From: Croceibacterium_B sp963811255
GTDB taxonomy: Bacteria > Pseudomonadota > Alphaproteobacteria > Sphingomonadales > Sphingomonadaceae
Direction: 5' to 3'
Length of the DNA stretch: 64,000 bases
Assembly: GCA_963811255.1 (NCBI GenBank)
Contig: CAWEQI010000001.1
Coordinates: 558,001-622,000 of the forward strand
The translations under genes and the position numbers were made by a program. How positions within the stretch are numbered: the first letter of the stretch is position 1; the number at the start of each line of letters is the position of its first letter. Below are positions 15,514 through 23,678 of the stretch, piece by piece. Under the pieces are notes generated by a model. The model did not search any database. It saw only the letters and a program-made list of their open reading frames with translations, and was not told the DNA's origin.

Positions 15514-16947
15514 ATGCAACCGATCAGGATTGCGGCACTGCCGCGGACATTCGCGGTCGTGGCGGGTGTGCTGCTCGCTTCAGGTTGCGGCGGCGGTTCT
15601 GGAGGCGGCGGCTCTCCGGCACCGGTGCCGACAATCACCATTTCCTCACCAGCCGCCGCAACCGTGCGGGAGAACTCGACCGGAACCGTCCTGACCGTTT
15701 CGGCATCGGCCTCCAACGGCGCGAAAGTGAGCTACGCCGTGGTGGGCGGAGCGGACGCAGATAAGTTTGCGATCAGCTCCAGCGGAGAACTCACGTTCAA
15801 GAGCGCTCCGAACTACGATCTTTACGCCGACGCCGACAGTAATAACGTCTACCAGGTCAAGCTGAGGGCATCGGCTGGAGGCGGCTCTGCCGATCAGGAC
15901 ATTGCGGTGACGCTGACCAACGACCGCGAAGGCATCTCGGTCAAGCGGATCGTCACCGGGCTCGGCACGAATCCCGTGATGACACCCTATTCCCATGCAT
16001 CGACCAACGGCATTCTCGTCGCTCAGCAGAGTGGGCAGATGTGGCTGATCGATCCGGCGACGGGCGCCAAGACCGACTTCGGGCAAATCTTCGCCACCGG
16101 CGAATCCGGACGGGTGCTGGCTCTGAGTTTTTTCAATCTCGGCGTCATCGCGATGATCGATGACCCGACGAAAGGCGTCTATCTGCAACTTGTGCCCCCG
16201 CCAGGCGGGTCGACGCTGAACCGACGACAGATTCTGCTCGCGCCGAGCGCTTCGCTCAATCCCACGGGCGCTCTCTTCGTGGGTCAGGACGGCTATCTCT
16301 ATGCCGCGCTGGGCGATCCCGGCGGGCATCTGGCGCAGGACGCCAGTTCCGATTACGGCAAGCTGCTGAGCGTGGTTTTGGACCCTTACTGCGGCGCCAG
16401 CATCTATTCGTTCTGCTTTACCGCCGACGTCGTCGGCAAAGGTGTTCGCGATCCAGGCGGCGGCGGCGGAATCTATCCTGGGACGACGACCTTCCTGTTC
16501 GATCAGGCGGCAACCGGCGAAGAGGAAGTGACCGGCTTCGACGTCACCAAGAAGCCGCTGGATTTCGGCTGGCCCTCCTGGGCCGGCACGGTCGCATTGG
16601 TGCAGGATCCGCCTGCAGTGGTGACCGGGCCGAGCATCGTTTACGATCACGGCAGCGGCCTGCGCGACGGGCAAGGCGTGATCGGCGGCGCGATATATCC
16701 GGGGCAGAACGCGAGCTTGAAGGGCATGTTGGTGTTTGCGGACGTGACCGGAAAGATCTGGGCGGCAAAGAGTTCGTTCTTGAGTGATGGCGCTGTGCAC
16801 AAGGCCCCGGAAGTCGAGATCCGCACCGAGGACTTCACGCCCGATCACGGCTCGATCGATCACCCGGTCGGGATAGTCACCGACCCGGGCAGCCGCATGG
16901 TCATCCTCGATAGTGACGGCGAGCTCTTCCTGGTGGACGCCGGCTGA
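15514..16947 (+). CDS. Lipoprotein with cadherin-like domain and beta-propeller (sugar-dehydrogenase-like)
   Basis: The 477-residue precursor has a lipoprotein signal ending VLLASGCGGGSGGGGS, a glycine linker, then a cadherin-like repeat at about residues 45-140 (VRENSTGTVLTVSASASNGAKVSYAV and SGELTFKSAPNYD). The rest, about 150-477, resembles a glucose/sorbosone-dehydrogenase six-bladed propeller: GALFVGQDGYLYAALGDPGG, KLLSVVLDP, and VTGFDVTKKPLDFGWPSW. Related propellers bind PQQ and oxidise sugars, but the classical catalytic histidine cannot be assigned with confidence. It should be anchored in the outer membrane or periplasm. GGGGGG lies just before ATG 15514. It is a monocistronic gene between usg and a convergent FMN reductase. 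Confidence 0.75.
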   Translation: MQPIRIAALPRTFAVVAGVLLASGCGGGSGGGGSPAPVPTITISSPAAATVRENSTGTVLTVSASASNGAKVSYAVVGGADADKFAISSSGELTFKSAPNYDLYADADSNNVYQVKLRASAGGGSADQDIAVTLTNDREGISVKRIVTGLGTNPVMTPYSHASTNGILVAQQSGQMWLIDPATGAKTDFGQIFATGESGRVLALSFFNLGVIAMIDDPTKGVYLQLVPPPGGSTLNRRQILLAPSASLNPTGALFVGQDGYLYAALGDPGGHLAQDASSDYGKLLSVVLDPYCGASIYSFCFTADVVGKGVRDPGGGGGIYPGTTTFLFDQAATGEEEVTGFDVTKKPLDFGWPSWAGTVALVQDPPAVVTGPSIVYDHGSGLRDGQGVIGGAIYPGQNASLKGMLVFADVTGKIWAAKSSFLSDGAVHKAPEVEIRTEDFTPDHGSIDHPVGIVTDPGSRMVILDSDGELFLVDAG

Positions 16948-16953
16948 CGAGAG

Positions 16954-17502
16954 CTAAGGCGTCCATCTCGCCACCCAGGCGAGGAAGGCCTGCATCCAGC
17001 CGTCGAGGAAATCGCGGCTGCCCTCGCCGATGTCGCCTTCGGGGGTGACGAGATCGTCGGTCCACTGGACGAACGCCTCGGGCTGGCCGAGCGTCGGCAT
17101 GTCGAGATAGGCGAGCACGTTGCGCAAGTGCTGCTGGGCCATCGCGGTGGCGGGTTTGCCTTGCGAGGTGCCGATCACCCCGGCCAGCTTGCCGGCCCAG
17201 GCGCTGTCGCCGTGCGGGCGTGAGGCGGTGTCGATCGCGTTCTTGAGAACGCCGGGGATGCCGCGATTGTATTCCGGGGTGACGAAGATGATTCCGTCCG
17301 CGGCGCGGATTTCGTCCTTGAGGCGGACCATCTCGGGCGGCGGGTTGGCGTCGTTGTCCTGGTTGTACAGCGGCAGGTCGCCGATTGCGGGGAAAGTGAA
17401 CTGGTTGCCGCCGGCGGCAGGCAGGCGGGTCAGCGCGTGGGCCAGGCGGCGGTTGAACAATTCGCGGCGCAGGCTGCCGACGATCACGGCGATGCGGGCC
17501 AT
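16954..17502 (-). CDS. NAD(P)H-dependent FMN reductase
   Basis: A 182-residue flavodoxin-fold reductase of the NADPH-dependent FMN reductase family (ChrR/Azr/SsuE relatives). The FMN-phosphate loop is VIVGSLRRELFNRRLA at the N terminus, and the isoalloxazine-contact block is FVTPEYNRGIPGVLKNAID at residues around 75-93. GVIGTSQGKPATAMAQQHL is the second flavin-contact loop. Such enzymes reduce quinones, azo dyes or chromate using NAD(P)H and protect against oxidative stress; the natural substrate is not known. ATG 17502 begins at the first beta-strand. The product has no signal peptide and is cytosolic. Confidence 0.88.
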   Translation of the reverse strand: MARIAVIVGSLRRELFNRRLAHALTRLPAAGGNQFTFPAIGDLPLYNQDNDANPPPEMVRLKDEIRAADGIIFVTPEYNRGIPGVLKNAIDTASRPHGDSAWAGKLAGVIGTSQGKPATAMAQQHLRNVLAYLDMPTLGQPEAFVQWTDDLVTPEGDIGEGSRDFLDGWMQAFLAWVARWTP

Positions 17503-17605
17503 GGCGGTGCTCCTTCCTGGGGCGAATGAGCGGCGGGTGCGAGCGTTCCCATTTCGCGAGGTAAGCGAGGGCGGTGAGCCCCCTCCACCATCCTGGGGAT
17601 AGGCC

Positions 17606-17624
17606 CCTCCCCGTCCCGGGGAGG
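17606..17624 (-). terminator. Hairpin just after the YqaA-family gene
   Basis: CCTCCCCG and CGGGGAGG pair with a three-base loop immediately beyond the stop at 17626. There is no clear T-run on the minus strand, so it may be a repeat-type hairpin that stabilises the 3' end rather than an intrinsic terminator. Confidence 0.4.
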
Positions 17625-17625
17625 A

Positions 17626-18267
17626 TCAGGCGATGGTGGGGTTGGCGACGGCGCCGACCGAGCATTTGTCGCCCGGGTGCTGGCTGCTGCCGGCGAAGTC
17701 GACCACGTAGAACAGGGCGGCGATGACGACGAGGACGCCGACGACGATGTAAGCGAAGTACTTGTCGATGAAGGTCTTGATCGGCGGGCCGAACAGCTTG
17801 AACAGGGTGCCGATGCCGAAGAAGATCACCCCGCGCGAGACCAGGCTGGCGAGCACGAACTTGAGCAGCGAGAAATTGATGAACCCGGCGGTGAGCGAGA
17901 GCAGCAGGAACGGGATCGGCGTCGCGCCCTTGAGGACGACGATCATCACCCCGTAGGCGCGCAGATAGCAGGCGGCGACGGGGAACTTGCGCGTCAGGCC
18001 GAGCGCCGCGAGCAGCTGCTGGCCGACGGTGTCGTAAAGGAAATGGCCGACGAAATAGCCGAACACCCCGCCGGCGATCGATCCGACGGTGGTGATCGCC
18101 GCGTAGCGCAGCGCCTTCTTCGGCTGCGACAGGCACATCAGCGCGAGCAGCGGATGCGGTGGGAACGGGAACAGCCCGCCGTCGGCGAAAGCGAAGAACG
18201 CCAGCCACCACGCGGCATACGGATGCGCGGCCTTGTCGAGGACCCAATCGTACAGGCGGCGCAGCAT
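17626..18267 (-). CDS. YqaA/DedA-family inner membrane protein
   Basis: A 213-residue polytopic protein of the VTT-domain (DedA/YqaA) type. It has WWLAFFAFADGGLFPFPPHPLLALM at the first re-entrant hairpin, GSIAGGVFGYFVGHFLYDTVGQ, VVLKGATPIPFLLLSLTAGF at the second hairpin, SLVSRGVIFFGIGTLF, and a final span YIVVGVLVVIAALFYVV. The TPIPF and SR-G motifs are those proposed to bind lipid or protons in DedA proteins, some of which flip lipid carriers such as undecaprenyl phosphate. ATG 18267 precedes the conserved N terminus. It forms a single-gene unit next to a palindromic repeat. Confidence 0.85.
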   Translation of the reverse strand: MLRRLYDWVLDKAAHPYAAWWLAFFAFADGGLFPFPPHPLLALMCLSQPKKALRYAAITTVGSIAGGVFGYFVGHFLYDTVGQQLLAALGLTRKFPVAACYLRAYGVMIVVLKGATPIPFLLLSLTAGFINFSLLKFVLASLVSRGVIFFGIGTLFKLFGPPIKTFIDKYFAYIVVGVLVVIAALFYVVDFAGSSQHPGDKCSVGAVANPTIA

Positions 18268-18333
18268 GGTTCGCGCGCCCTAGGCGAGCGGGCGAGCGGG
18301 GGCAAGCGGGGGCGGGCGATGGGTGCTGAATCT

Positions 18334-18442
18334 CCCCTCCCGCCTGCGCGAGGGGGCGGGGGTGGGTCTGTGCAGCAACCGCCGCAAGCGCCCCCCTGCG
18401 GGCCGCGCACCCACCCCTAGCCCCTCCCGCAAGCGGGAGGGG
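18334..18442. repeat. Double-hairpin palindromic repeat, copy 2
   Basis: The left hairpin (18334-18355, one mismatch) and right hairpin (18421-18442, perfect) have the same CCCCTCCCGC arms as the copy at 4009. The spacer is longer (about 65 bp) and includes its own GC-rich insertion. The element lies between the YqaA gene and the terminase remnant. Confidence 0.82.
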
Positions 18443-18553
18443 GACCTGGTTTGGATATCCCGAGGCCGCTTTTACCGATTTGGCACTTTATGCTTGACAT
18501 CGTCACGCTGTTATGGCACAACTCAGCAACATCGCGATGGTGCGAGTCGGCAA

Positions 18554-18579
18554 GGGCGGTCCAGGGGGCCGCCCTTTTT
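18554..18579 (+). terminator. Intrinsic-terminator-like hairpin upstream of the terminase remnant
   Basis: GGGCGG (18554-18559) pairs with CCGCCC (18569-18574), followed directly by TTTTT. On the plus strand no gene ends upstream, so the hairpin would end a short leader or small RNA starting after 18440, or attenuate the downstream genes. A TTGACA hexamer at 18494 has no convincing -10 at the right distance. Confidence 0.55.
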
Positions 18580-18617
18580 CGTCGGTGCCGTGGCGCATTT
18601 CGGAAAGGACACTGCGT

Positions 18618-19259
18618 ATGACCGATCAAGAGATTCCCGGCCCCGACTGGATTCCCAAATTCCTCGCCGCGTTGCGCGAGAGCGGGCTCGTCAAGAGCGC
18701 GGTCGAGGCGGCGGGCGTCAGCCCCGGCTCGATCTACTTCCAGCGGCGCAGGAACCGCCTGTTCTTCGACGCGTGGAAGACCGCCCTCGGGCTGCAGGCC
18801 GCGGCGGGCGCCGACGAGGCTGCGCCCGATATCGTTCCGGCGCGCAACGCCGGCTGGCGGCCGATCTTCTTCGCGGCGCTGGCGGAGACCTCCAACGTTT
18901 CGGCCTCGGCGCTCCGCGCCAACGTGCCGGCCGACACCGTCTTCGACCTGCGGCGCGACGATCCGAGGTTCGCCGCGCGGTGGCTGCAGGCGCTGCACGA
19001 AGGCTACGACAATCTCGAGATGGAGGCGCTCTGTTATCTCCGCGATCCGAACCCGAAGCGCAAGATGGACGTCGGCGCCGCGCTGCGGCTGCTCGCCGCC
19101 CATCGCGAAACCGTGGAGCGGCGCCGGGCGCTGACCGCCGAGGAGGACGAACAGGCGACCGTCGAGGCGCTCGACGCATTCTTCGAAGGGCTGCGCCAGC
19201 GGCGGCTGGCCAACGAGAAGCTGCTCGACGAGCCGGATAATAGCGATGAGAGTGCGTAA
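18618..19259 (+). CDS. Terminase-small-subunit-like protein of a gene-transfer-agent or prophage remnant
   Basis: The 213-residue product begins with a helix-turn-helix: WIPKFLAALRESGLVKSAVEAAGVSPGSIYFQRRRNRLFFDAWK. A second similar unit follows at about residues 75-125 (WRPIFFAALAETSNVSASALRANVPADTVFDLRRDDPRFAARW). The order of this gene and a terminase large-subunit start that overlaps its 3' end by 14 bases fits the beginning of a gene-transfer-agent-like DNA-packaging cluster. I chose ATG 18618, preceded by GGAAAGGA. The gene itself is intact, but since its partner is broken the packaging role is lost. It might survive as a DNA-binding protein. Confidence 0.6.
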   Translation: MTDQEIPGPDWIPKFLAALRESGLVKSAVEAAGVSPGSIYFQRRRNRLFFDAWKTALGLQAAAGADEAAPDIVPARNAGWRPIFFAALAETSNVSASALRANVPADTVFDLRRDDPRFAARWLQALHEGYDNLEMEALCYLRDPNPKRKMDVGAALRLLAAHRETVERRRALTAEEDEQATVEALDAFFEGLRQRRLANEKLLDEPDNSDESA

Positions 19260-19623
19260 GCGGGTCGACGAGCTGATCGCGCTGGAGCCCGAGGCCCGCC
19301 GCAAGACCCTGGCCAAGCTGAACAAGGCCGAACGCAAGGCGCTGCGCCCGCACTGGAACGTCTGGGCGCACGAGGGGCAGCTCGCTCCCGCCGGCGCCTG
19401 GCACACCTGGTTGATCATGGCCGGCCGCGGTTATGGCAAGACGCGAGCAGGTGCCGAATGGGTTCGTTCGATTGCCGAGCGCGACCCGACGGCGCGGATC
19501 GCTCTGGTGGCGGATTCGCTTGGCGAGGCGCGGCGGGTGATGGTCGAGGGGCCGAGCGGGCTGCTGGCGATCGGCCGGGCCGGGGCGCGGCCGGCGTTCG
19601 AACCGTCGCGGCGGCAGTTGCAC
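19246..19623 (+). pseudogene. Terminase large subunit, truncated after the ATPase N terminus
   Basis: About the first 125 residues of a phage or gene-transfer-agent terminase large subunit survive: PHWNVWAHEGQLAPAGAW, then HTWLIMAGRGYGKTRAGAEW with the Walker A motif, ARIALVADSLGEARRVMVEG, and AFEPSRRQLH. Family resemblance stops there. The Walker B aspartates, the rest of the ATPase and the nuclease domain are gone; the frame runs on as meaningless sequence antisense to queC. A small in-frame scrap of a different protein follows at 19622. This is a clean deletion breakpoint: packaging activity cannot remain. Confidence 0.75.
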
Positions 19624-19693
19624 AGAAGCGCGCGCTTTCATTGCCGATCTGGTCAACGCACTCACCGCAGCGGGAATCTTCCCGTCGAGCTGA
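19622..19693 (+). pseudogene. C-terminal scrap of a second gene fused at the terminase breakpoint
   Basis: In the frame ending at TGA 19691-19693 the sequence reads TEARAFIADLVNALTAAGIF plus PSS before the stop. It looks like the helical end of a phage tail-fibre or DUF2793-type protein. It begins exactly where terminase homology ends. The reading as the far end of the deleted cluster is inference from position and pattern. Confidence 0.4.
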
Positions 19694-19722
19694 CATATCC
19701 CGACCACGCGCCTGACCCGCAA

Positions 19723-20442
19723 TCATCCGTCCATCTCCGGCAGGCGGGCATAGGCCAACGGATCTTTCATCCCCGCTTCGGCAAATCCCTTGAGCCGAAA
19801 GCGGCAGCTGTCGCACTGCCCACACGCAGCGCCGTCGCGCGATGGATCGTAGCAGGACCAGCTCCACGCCGGGTCAAGCCCCAGGCGGGCGGCTTCGCGC
19901 ACGATGTCGGCCTTGGTCATGAACTGGAGCGGCGCATGGATCATGTATGGGGCTCCCTCGACGCCCGCCTTGGTTGCCAGTCGAGCCGTTTCCGTGAAGC
20001 TGGCGATGAACTCGGGCCGGCAATCGGGATAGCCCGAATAGTCGAGCGCGTTGACGCCGATGAAGATGTCCGACGCTCCCGTGGCCTCGGCGAAGCCGAC
20101 CGTAAGCGACAGGAAGATGAGGTTCCGAGCCGGCACGTAAGTGACCGGAATTCCCACTCCAACGCCCCCCTTCGGCACCGTGATCTCGTCGGTCAGGGCC
20201 GATCCGCCGAAGCGACGCAAGTCCAACGGCAGCACGACGTGACGCACCACGCGGAGCCGTTCGGCAATGCCTTCGGCGGATTGCAACTCGCGCCGGTGCC
20301 GCTGGTTGTAGTCGATCGTCAACGCGTAGAGGGAATAGCCTTGCTCGCGCGCAATGCCGGCGGCGACCATCGAGTCGAGCCCGCCCGACAGCAGCACCAC
20401 GGCGGTGCGTCCCTTCCCCGACATGTCAGCATCGCCGGCCAT
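19723..20442 (-). CDS. queC: 7-cyano-7-deazaguanine synthase
   Basis: QueC converts 7-carboxy-7-deazaguanine to preQ0 with ATP and ammonia, a central step of queuosine synthesis. The 239-residue protein has the PP-loop VVLLSGGLDSMVAAG, TIDYNQRHRREL, TYVPARNLIFLSL, IGVNALDYSGYPDCRPEF, and the zinc-binding cysteines SCYDPSRDGAACGQCDSC. Every catalytic block is present. ATG 20442 and ATG 20424 are both possible starts. No other que genes adjoin it, but gluQ, which acts on queuosine-modified tRNA(Asp), is in the same window. Confidence 0.95.
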   Translation of the reverse strand: MAGDADMSGKGRTAVVLLSGGLDSMVAAGIAREQGYSLYALTIDYNQRHRRELQSAEGIAERLRVVRHVVLPLDLRRFGGSALTDEITVPKGGVGVGIPVTYVPARNLIFLSLTVGFAEATGASDIFIGVNALDYSGYPDCRPEFIASFTETARLATKAGVEGAPYMIHAPLQFMTKADIVREAARLGLDPAWSWSCYDPSRDGAACGQCDSCRFRLKGFAEAGMKDPLAYARLPEMDG

Positions 20443-20488
20443 GCTGCGGCGCTAGGCCGCGCACGGACCTGCTGCAAGCGTCCGGCCC

Positions 20489-21391
20489 TTAATCCTCGAT
20501 CAGGAACTCGCGCGAGCAGAAGGCGCAATCGACGCGGATGATGCCGTTCTCGTCGCGCATGTCGTTGCGGTCTTCCTTGGGAAAGCGGGCGAGGACCTCC
20601 TCGAAATGCACCACCGAACAGCGGCAGCCGCGTGCGATTTCATCGCCCGTCAGGACGCGCACCTCGCGCTCCTCGTGAAACAGCCGCCAGACAACCGCCT
20701 CGAGGCTCAGCTCGGGATCGACCAGTTCGTCCTCGGTCAGCGTGCCGGCGAGCGCGACGACGTGCTCCCATTGGGGATGGTCCATGCGGACGTGCAACCG
20801 CTCGCGGCCTTCTTCGCCCTCCGCCAGGTGCTGGACCAAGAGCCCGCCAGCGATGGTGCCGCCATGACCGCCGCGAACGCCGGTGCGAATCAGCGTCGGC
20901 ACCTGTTCGCTCTGGGCGAAATAGCGCTCGACTGCGTGCGAAAGCGAATCGCCTTCGAGCGGCACGACCCCCTGATAACGCTGCCCACTCGTCGCAAGAT
21001 CGAATGTGATCGCTAGGAAACCCGTGCCGAACAGCTCCCGCAGCGGTGTGCTGGCGCCAAGATCGGCAAAGCGCTCTTCGTCATGCTGGAGATAGCCGCG
21101 AAGCTCACCGCCGCGATAGTCGCACACCAGCAAGCTGACGATGCCGTCATCTGCCTGCGCCTGAAGCGTCAGCTGGCCGTCGTCCTTCAGCAGCGCCCCC
21201 ATCAGCGCCGTCAATACCAGCGCTTCGCCCAGCAGATGCTTGAGCGCCGGCGGATAGGGATGGGCAGCAAGGATCTCCTCGAGCGCCGGCCCCAGCCGAA
21301 CGATGCGGCCGCGCGCGTTCCGATCAGGCAGCGTGAATTGCAGCAGGCGGTCGAAGCCGGTCTCGGCTCCACTATCGATTTCCTTCGTCAT
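20489..21391 (-). CDS. hslO: Redox-regulated chaperone Hsp33
   Basis: Hsp33 is a cytosolic holdase that is inactive with zinc bound and is unlocked by oxidation of its cysteines and unfolding. The 300-residue protein has the N-terminal domain RLLQFTLPDRNARGRIVRLG, LLGEALVLTALMGALLK, and the family stretch GGTIAGGLLVQHLAEG. The C-terminal redox switch is GCRCSVVHFEEVLARF followed by DCAFCSREF, giving the required C-X-C and C-X2-C pairs. The length is standard. It follows argF downstream on the same strand with 40 bp between, so it may share the arg transcript. Confidence 0.95.
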   Translation of the reverse strand: MTKEIDSGAETGFDRLLQFTLPDRNARGRIVRLGPALEEILAAHPYPPALKHLLGEALVLTALMGALLKDDGQLTLQAQADDGIVSLLVCDYRGGELRGYLQHDEERFADLGASTPLRELFGTGFLAITFDLATSGQRYQGVVPLEGDSLSHAVERYFAQSEQVPTLIRTGVRGGHGGTIAGGLLVQHLAEGEEGRERLHVRMDHPQWEHVVALAGTLTEDELVDPELSLEAVVWRLFHEEREVRVLTGDEIARGCRCSVVHFEEVLARFPKEDRNDMRDENGIIRVDCAFCSREFLIED

Positions 21392-21431
21392 CAGCGACGA
21401 TATGGGGGCGAGCGCCCCTGTTTGAAGCCGG

Positions 21432-22361
21432 TCAGAGCTTGCCGAAACACCACAGCAGGATTGATTTCTGCGCGTGGATGCGATTTTCCGCTTCCTCGAA
21501 AGCGACCGATTGCGGCCCTTCGAAGACGCTCTCGCTGACTTCCTCGCCGACGTGAGCGGGCAGACAGTGGAGAAACCGGGCGTCGGCCTTCGCTCCGCTC
21601 ATTAGCGCGTCGTTCACCTGGAACGGCGCCATCGCGGCCAGCTTGTTGTGCGTGTGGTCCTGGCCCATCGACACCCAGGTGTCGGTGACGACGATGTCGG
21701 CGCCCGCGACGGCTTCAGCGGCATCGTTGGTCAGCTTCACCTGCGCGCCATTGGCGCGAGCGACAGCGACGAACTCCTCGTCGGGCTCGTATCCTTTGGG
21801 CGTCCCTACCCGCACGTTGAACTTCATCAGCCCCGCGGCCTCGAGGATCGAGTGCAGCACGTTGTTGCCATCGCCGAGCCACGCGACCTCAAGCCCCGGC
21901 AAGGCCTTGCCCTGCTCGATTACCGTCAGCAGGTCGGCGACGATCTGGCACGGGTGCGAGCGGTCAGTGAGGCCGTTGATCACCGGCACCGCCGCATGGC
22001 GAGCCATTTCCTCGATCTTCGCATGATCGTCGGTGCGGATCATGATCGCGTCGACCATCCGGCTGAGTACCCGGGCAGTGTCGGCGATCGTCTCGCCGCG
22101 CCCGAGCTGGGTAGTGGCCGAATCGAGCACCAGTGAGGTGCCGCCGAGCTGGCGGATGGCGATGTCGAAGCTCACGCGCGTGCGCGTCGAGTTCTTCTCG
22201 AAAATCATCGCCAGCACATGTCCGGCGAGCGGCTGGTCCGGGTCGGGCTCGCCTTTCGGCCATCCCGCGCGCGCCGTCTTGCGATCGATCGCATCGCTCA
22301 ACATCGCCGCGATCGAGTCGCCACCGGCGTCCGACAGGTCGAGGAAGTGCCGAGTCGCCAT
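21432..22361 (-). CDS. argF: Ornithine carbamoyltransferase
   Basis: This enzyme makes citrulline from ornithine and carbamoyl phosphate in arginine synthesis. The 309 residues contain FEKNSTRTRVSFDIA (carbamoyl-phosphate loop), DRSHPCQIVADLLTV, LGDGNNVLHSILEAAG, DTWVSMGQ, and FLHCLPAHVGEEV with the ornithine-site cysteine. The start ATG 22361 is two bases after the argD stop, so the genes are translationally linked. The gene order argD-argF is common in alphaproteobacteria. It is an ordinary anabolic enzyme with no sign of alteration. Confidence 0.97.
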   Translation of the reverse strand: MATRHFLDLSDAGGDSIAAMLSDAIDRKTARAGWPKGEPDPDQPLAGHVLAMIFEKNSTRTRVSFDIAIRQLGGTSLVLDSATTQLGRGETIADTARVLSRMVDAIMIRTDDHAKIEEMARHAAVPVINGLTDRSHPCQIVADLLTVIEQGKALPGLEVAWLGDGNNVLHSILEAAGLMKFNVRVGTPKGYEPDEEFVAVARANGAQVKLTNDAAEAVAGADIVVTDTWVSMGQDHTHNKLAAMAPFQVNDALMSGAKADARFLHCLPAHVGEEVSESVFEGPQSVAFEEAENRIHAQKSILLWCFGKL

Positions 22362-22363
22362 CG

Positions 22364-23551
22364 TCAGGCCTCCGCGGGGTCGTAGTCGGCGGCGCCGGCC
22401 GAGAGCTTATCGAAAAACTCGTCGATTTCCGCGTCGCCGATGACCAGCGGCGGCAGCACGCGTAGAGTCCGGTCGCCCGCGGCGACCGTCAGCAGTTGGT
22501 GCTTGTCGCGCAAGTGCTGCATAAACGGCCGTGGTTCGACTTTCATCTTCAGCCCCAGCATCAGCCCGGCGCCGCGCACGCCCTCGAACAGTTCGGGATA
22601 GTTGCCGATGAACTGCTCGAGCCGTGTGCGGATGCGCTCGCCCTTCTCGCGCACCTGAGCGAGAAACTCGGCGTTCGCTACCGCATCGAGCACGGCCATC
22701 CCCGCCGCCATCGCCAGCGGATTGCCGCCATATGTCGAACCGTGGGTGCCGAAAGTCATCCCGCGCGCGGCCTTCTCGGTCGCGAGGCAGGCCCCCAGAG
22801 GGAAGCCGCCGCCGATGCCCTTGGCGACGGCCATGATGTCCGGCTCGATTCCCACCTGCTCGTAGAAGAAAAGCGTGCCGGTGCGGGCCATGCCGCACTG
22901 CACCTCATCGAGTACCAGCATCAGGTCATTCTCGTCGGCCAGCCGGCGCAGCCCCTGGAGGAAGTCCTCCGTGCCAACCCGAATGCCGCCCTCGCCCTGT
23001 ATCGGTTCGACCAGGAAGCCGGCGGTGTGCGGGCCGATCGCCGCCTCGGCACCATCGAGATCGTTGAACTCGACGTATTTGAAGCCCGAGAGCAGTGGCG
23101 AGAAGCCCTTGTGCATCTTGTCCTGGTTCGACGCGCTGATCGTCGCCATCGTGCGCCCGTGGAAGGCGTTGTTGAAGGTGATCAGCTCGAATTTCTCGTG
23201 GTTGCCAGCCGACTGATGATAGGCGCGCGCGGTCTTGATCGCGCATTCGACCGCCTCGGCTCCGGAATTGGTGAAGAAGACGGTGTCCGCAAAGGTGAGA
23301 TCGACCAGCCGCTGGGCCAGCGCCTCACCCTGCGGACTGCCGTAGAGATTGGAGACGTGCATCAGCGTCGCCGCCTGCTGCTGGATCGCGCCGATCAGGC
23401 CGGGGTGCGAATGGCCGAGCAGGTTGACCGCTATCCCCGCGGCGAAATCGAGATAGCGCGTGCCGTCCTCGTCGATCAGGTGGCAGTGCTCGCCGCGAAC
23501 GGGCCGAACGTCGCACCGGGGATAGACGGGCATGAGCGGAGTGATCGACAT
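22364..23551 (-). CDS. argD: Acetylornithine aminotransferase
   Basis: A class-III PLP aminotransferase that makes N-acetylornithine in arginine synthesis and often also succinyl-diaminopimelate. The 395 residues show YLDFAAGIAVNLLGHSHP, VFFTNSGAEAVECAIKTAR, TFNNAFHGRTMATISA, LMLVLDEVQCGMARTG, and DIMAVAKGIGGGFPLGA with the Schiff-base lysine. FGTHGSTYGGNPLAMA follows. Argument for argD over related class-III enzymes is the immediate coupling to argF. ATG 23551 directly precedes conserved sequence. Confidence 0.93.
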   Translation of the reverse strand: MSITPLMPVYPRCDVRPVRGEHCHLIDEDGTRYLDFAAGIAVNLLGHSHPGLIGAIQQQAATLMHVSNLYGSPQGEALAQRLVDLTFADTVFFTNSGAEAVECAIKTARAYHQSAGNHEKFELITFNNAFHGRTMATISASNQDKMHKGFSPLLSGFKYVEFNDLDGAEAAIGPHTAGFLVEPIQGEGGIRVGTEDFLQGLRRLADENDLMLVLDEVQCGMARTGTLFFYEQVGIEPDIMAVAKGIGGGFPLGACLATEKAARGMTFGTHGSTYGGNPLAMAAGMAVLDAVANAEFLAQVREKGERIRTRLEQFIGNYPELFEGVRGAGLMLGLKMKVEPRPFMQHLRDKHQLLTVAAGDRTLRVLPPLVIGDAEIDEFFDKLSAGAADYDPAEA

Positions 23552-23594
23552 CGCTGAAGGTCCTTGATTCGAGTTCGTACCGGCGGAACGACAA

Positions 23595-23618
23595 ATGGCG
23601 GCCCCAGCGAGCCGCCAT
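23595..23618 (-). terminator. Candidate terminator hairpin of the cold-shock gene
   Basis: ATGGCGGC and GCCGCCAT pair with an eight-base loop. On the minus strand the stem is followed by TTTGTCGTT, a weak T-rich tail. It is about 60 bp beyond the cold-shock stop and could end that transcript before argD. Confidence 0.4.
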
Positions 23619-23678
23619 CCGCGTCCGTTTATGGACTTGCGTCGGCCCGGTCAAACCGCCGGGCGCTGCGCGGGCGTG

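Noticed and set aside
18494..18516. TTGACA at 18494 as the -35 box of a promoter.
   Set aside because: The best -10-like hexamer (TATGGC) is only 12 bases downstream, too close; at 17 bases the sequence is not -10-like.
19624..20541. Continuation of the terminase frame through to 20541, which could be read as a 431-residue protein.
   Set aside because: Terminase homology stops at 19623; the rest is antisense to queC and hslO and has no conserved motif.
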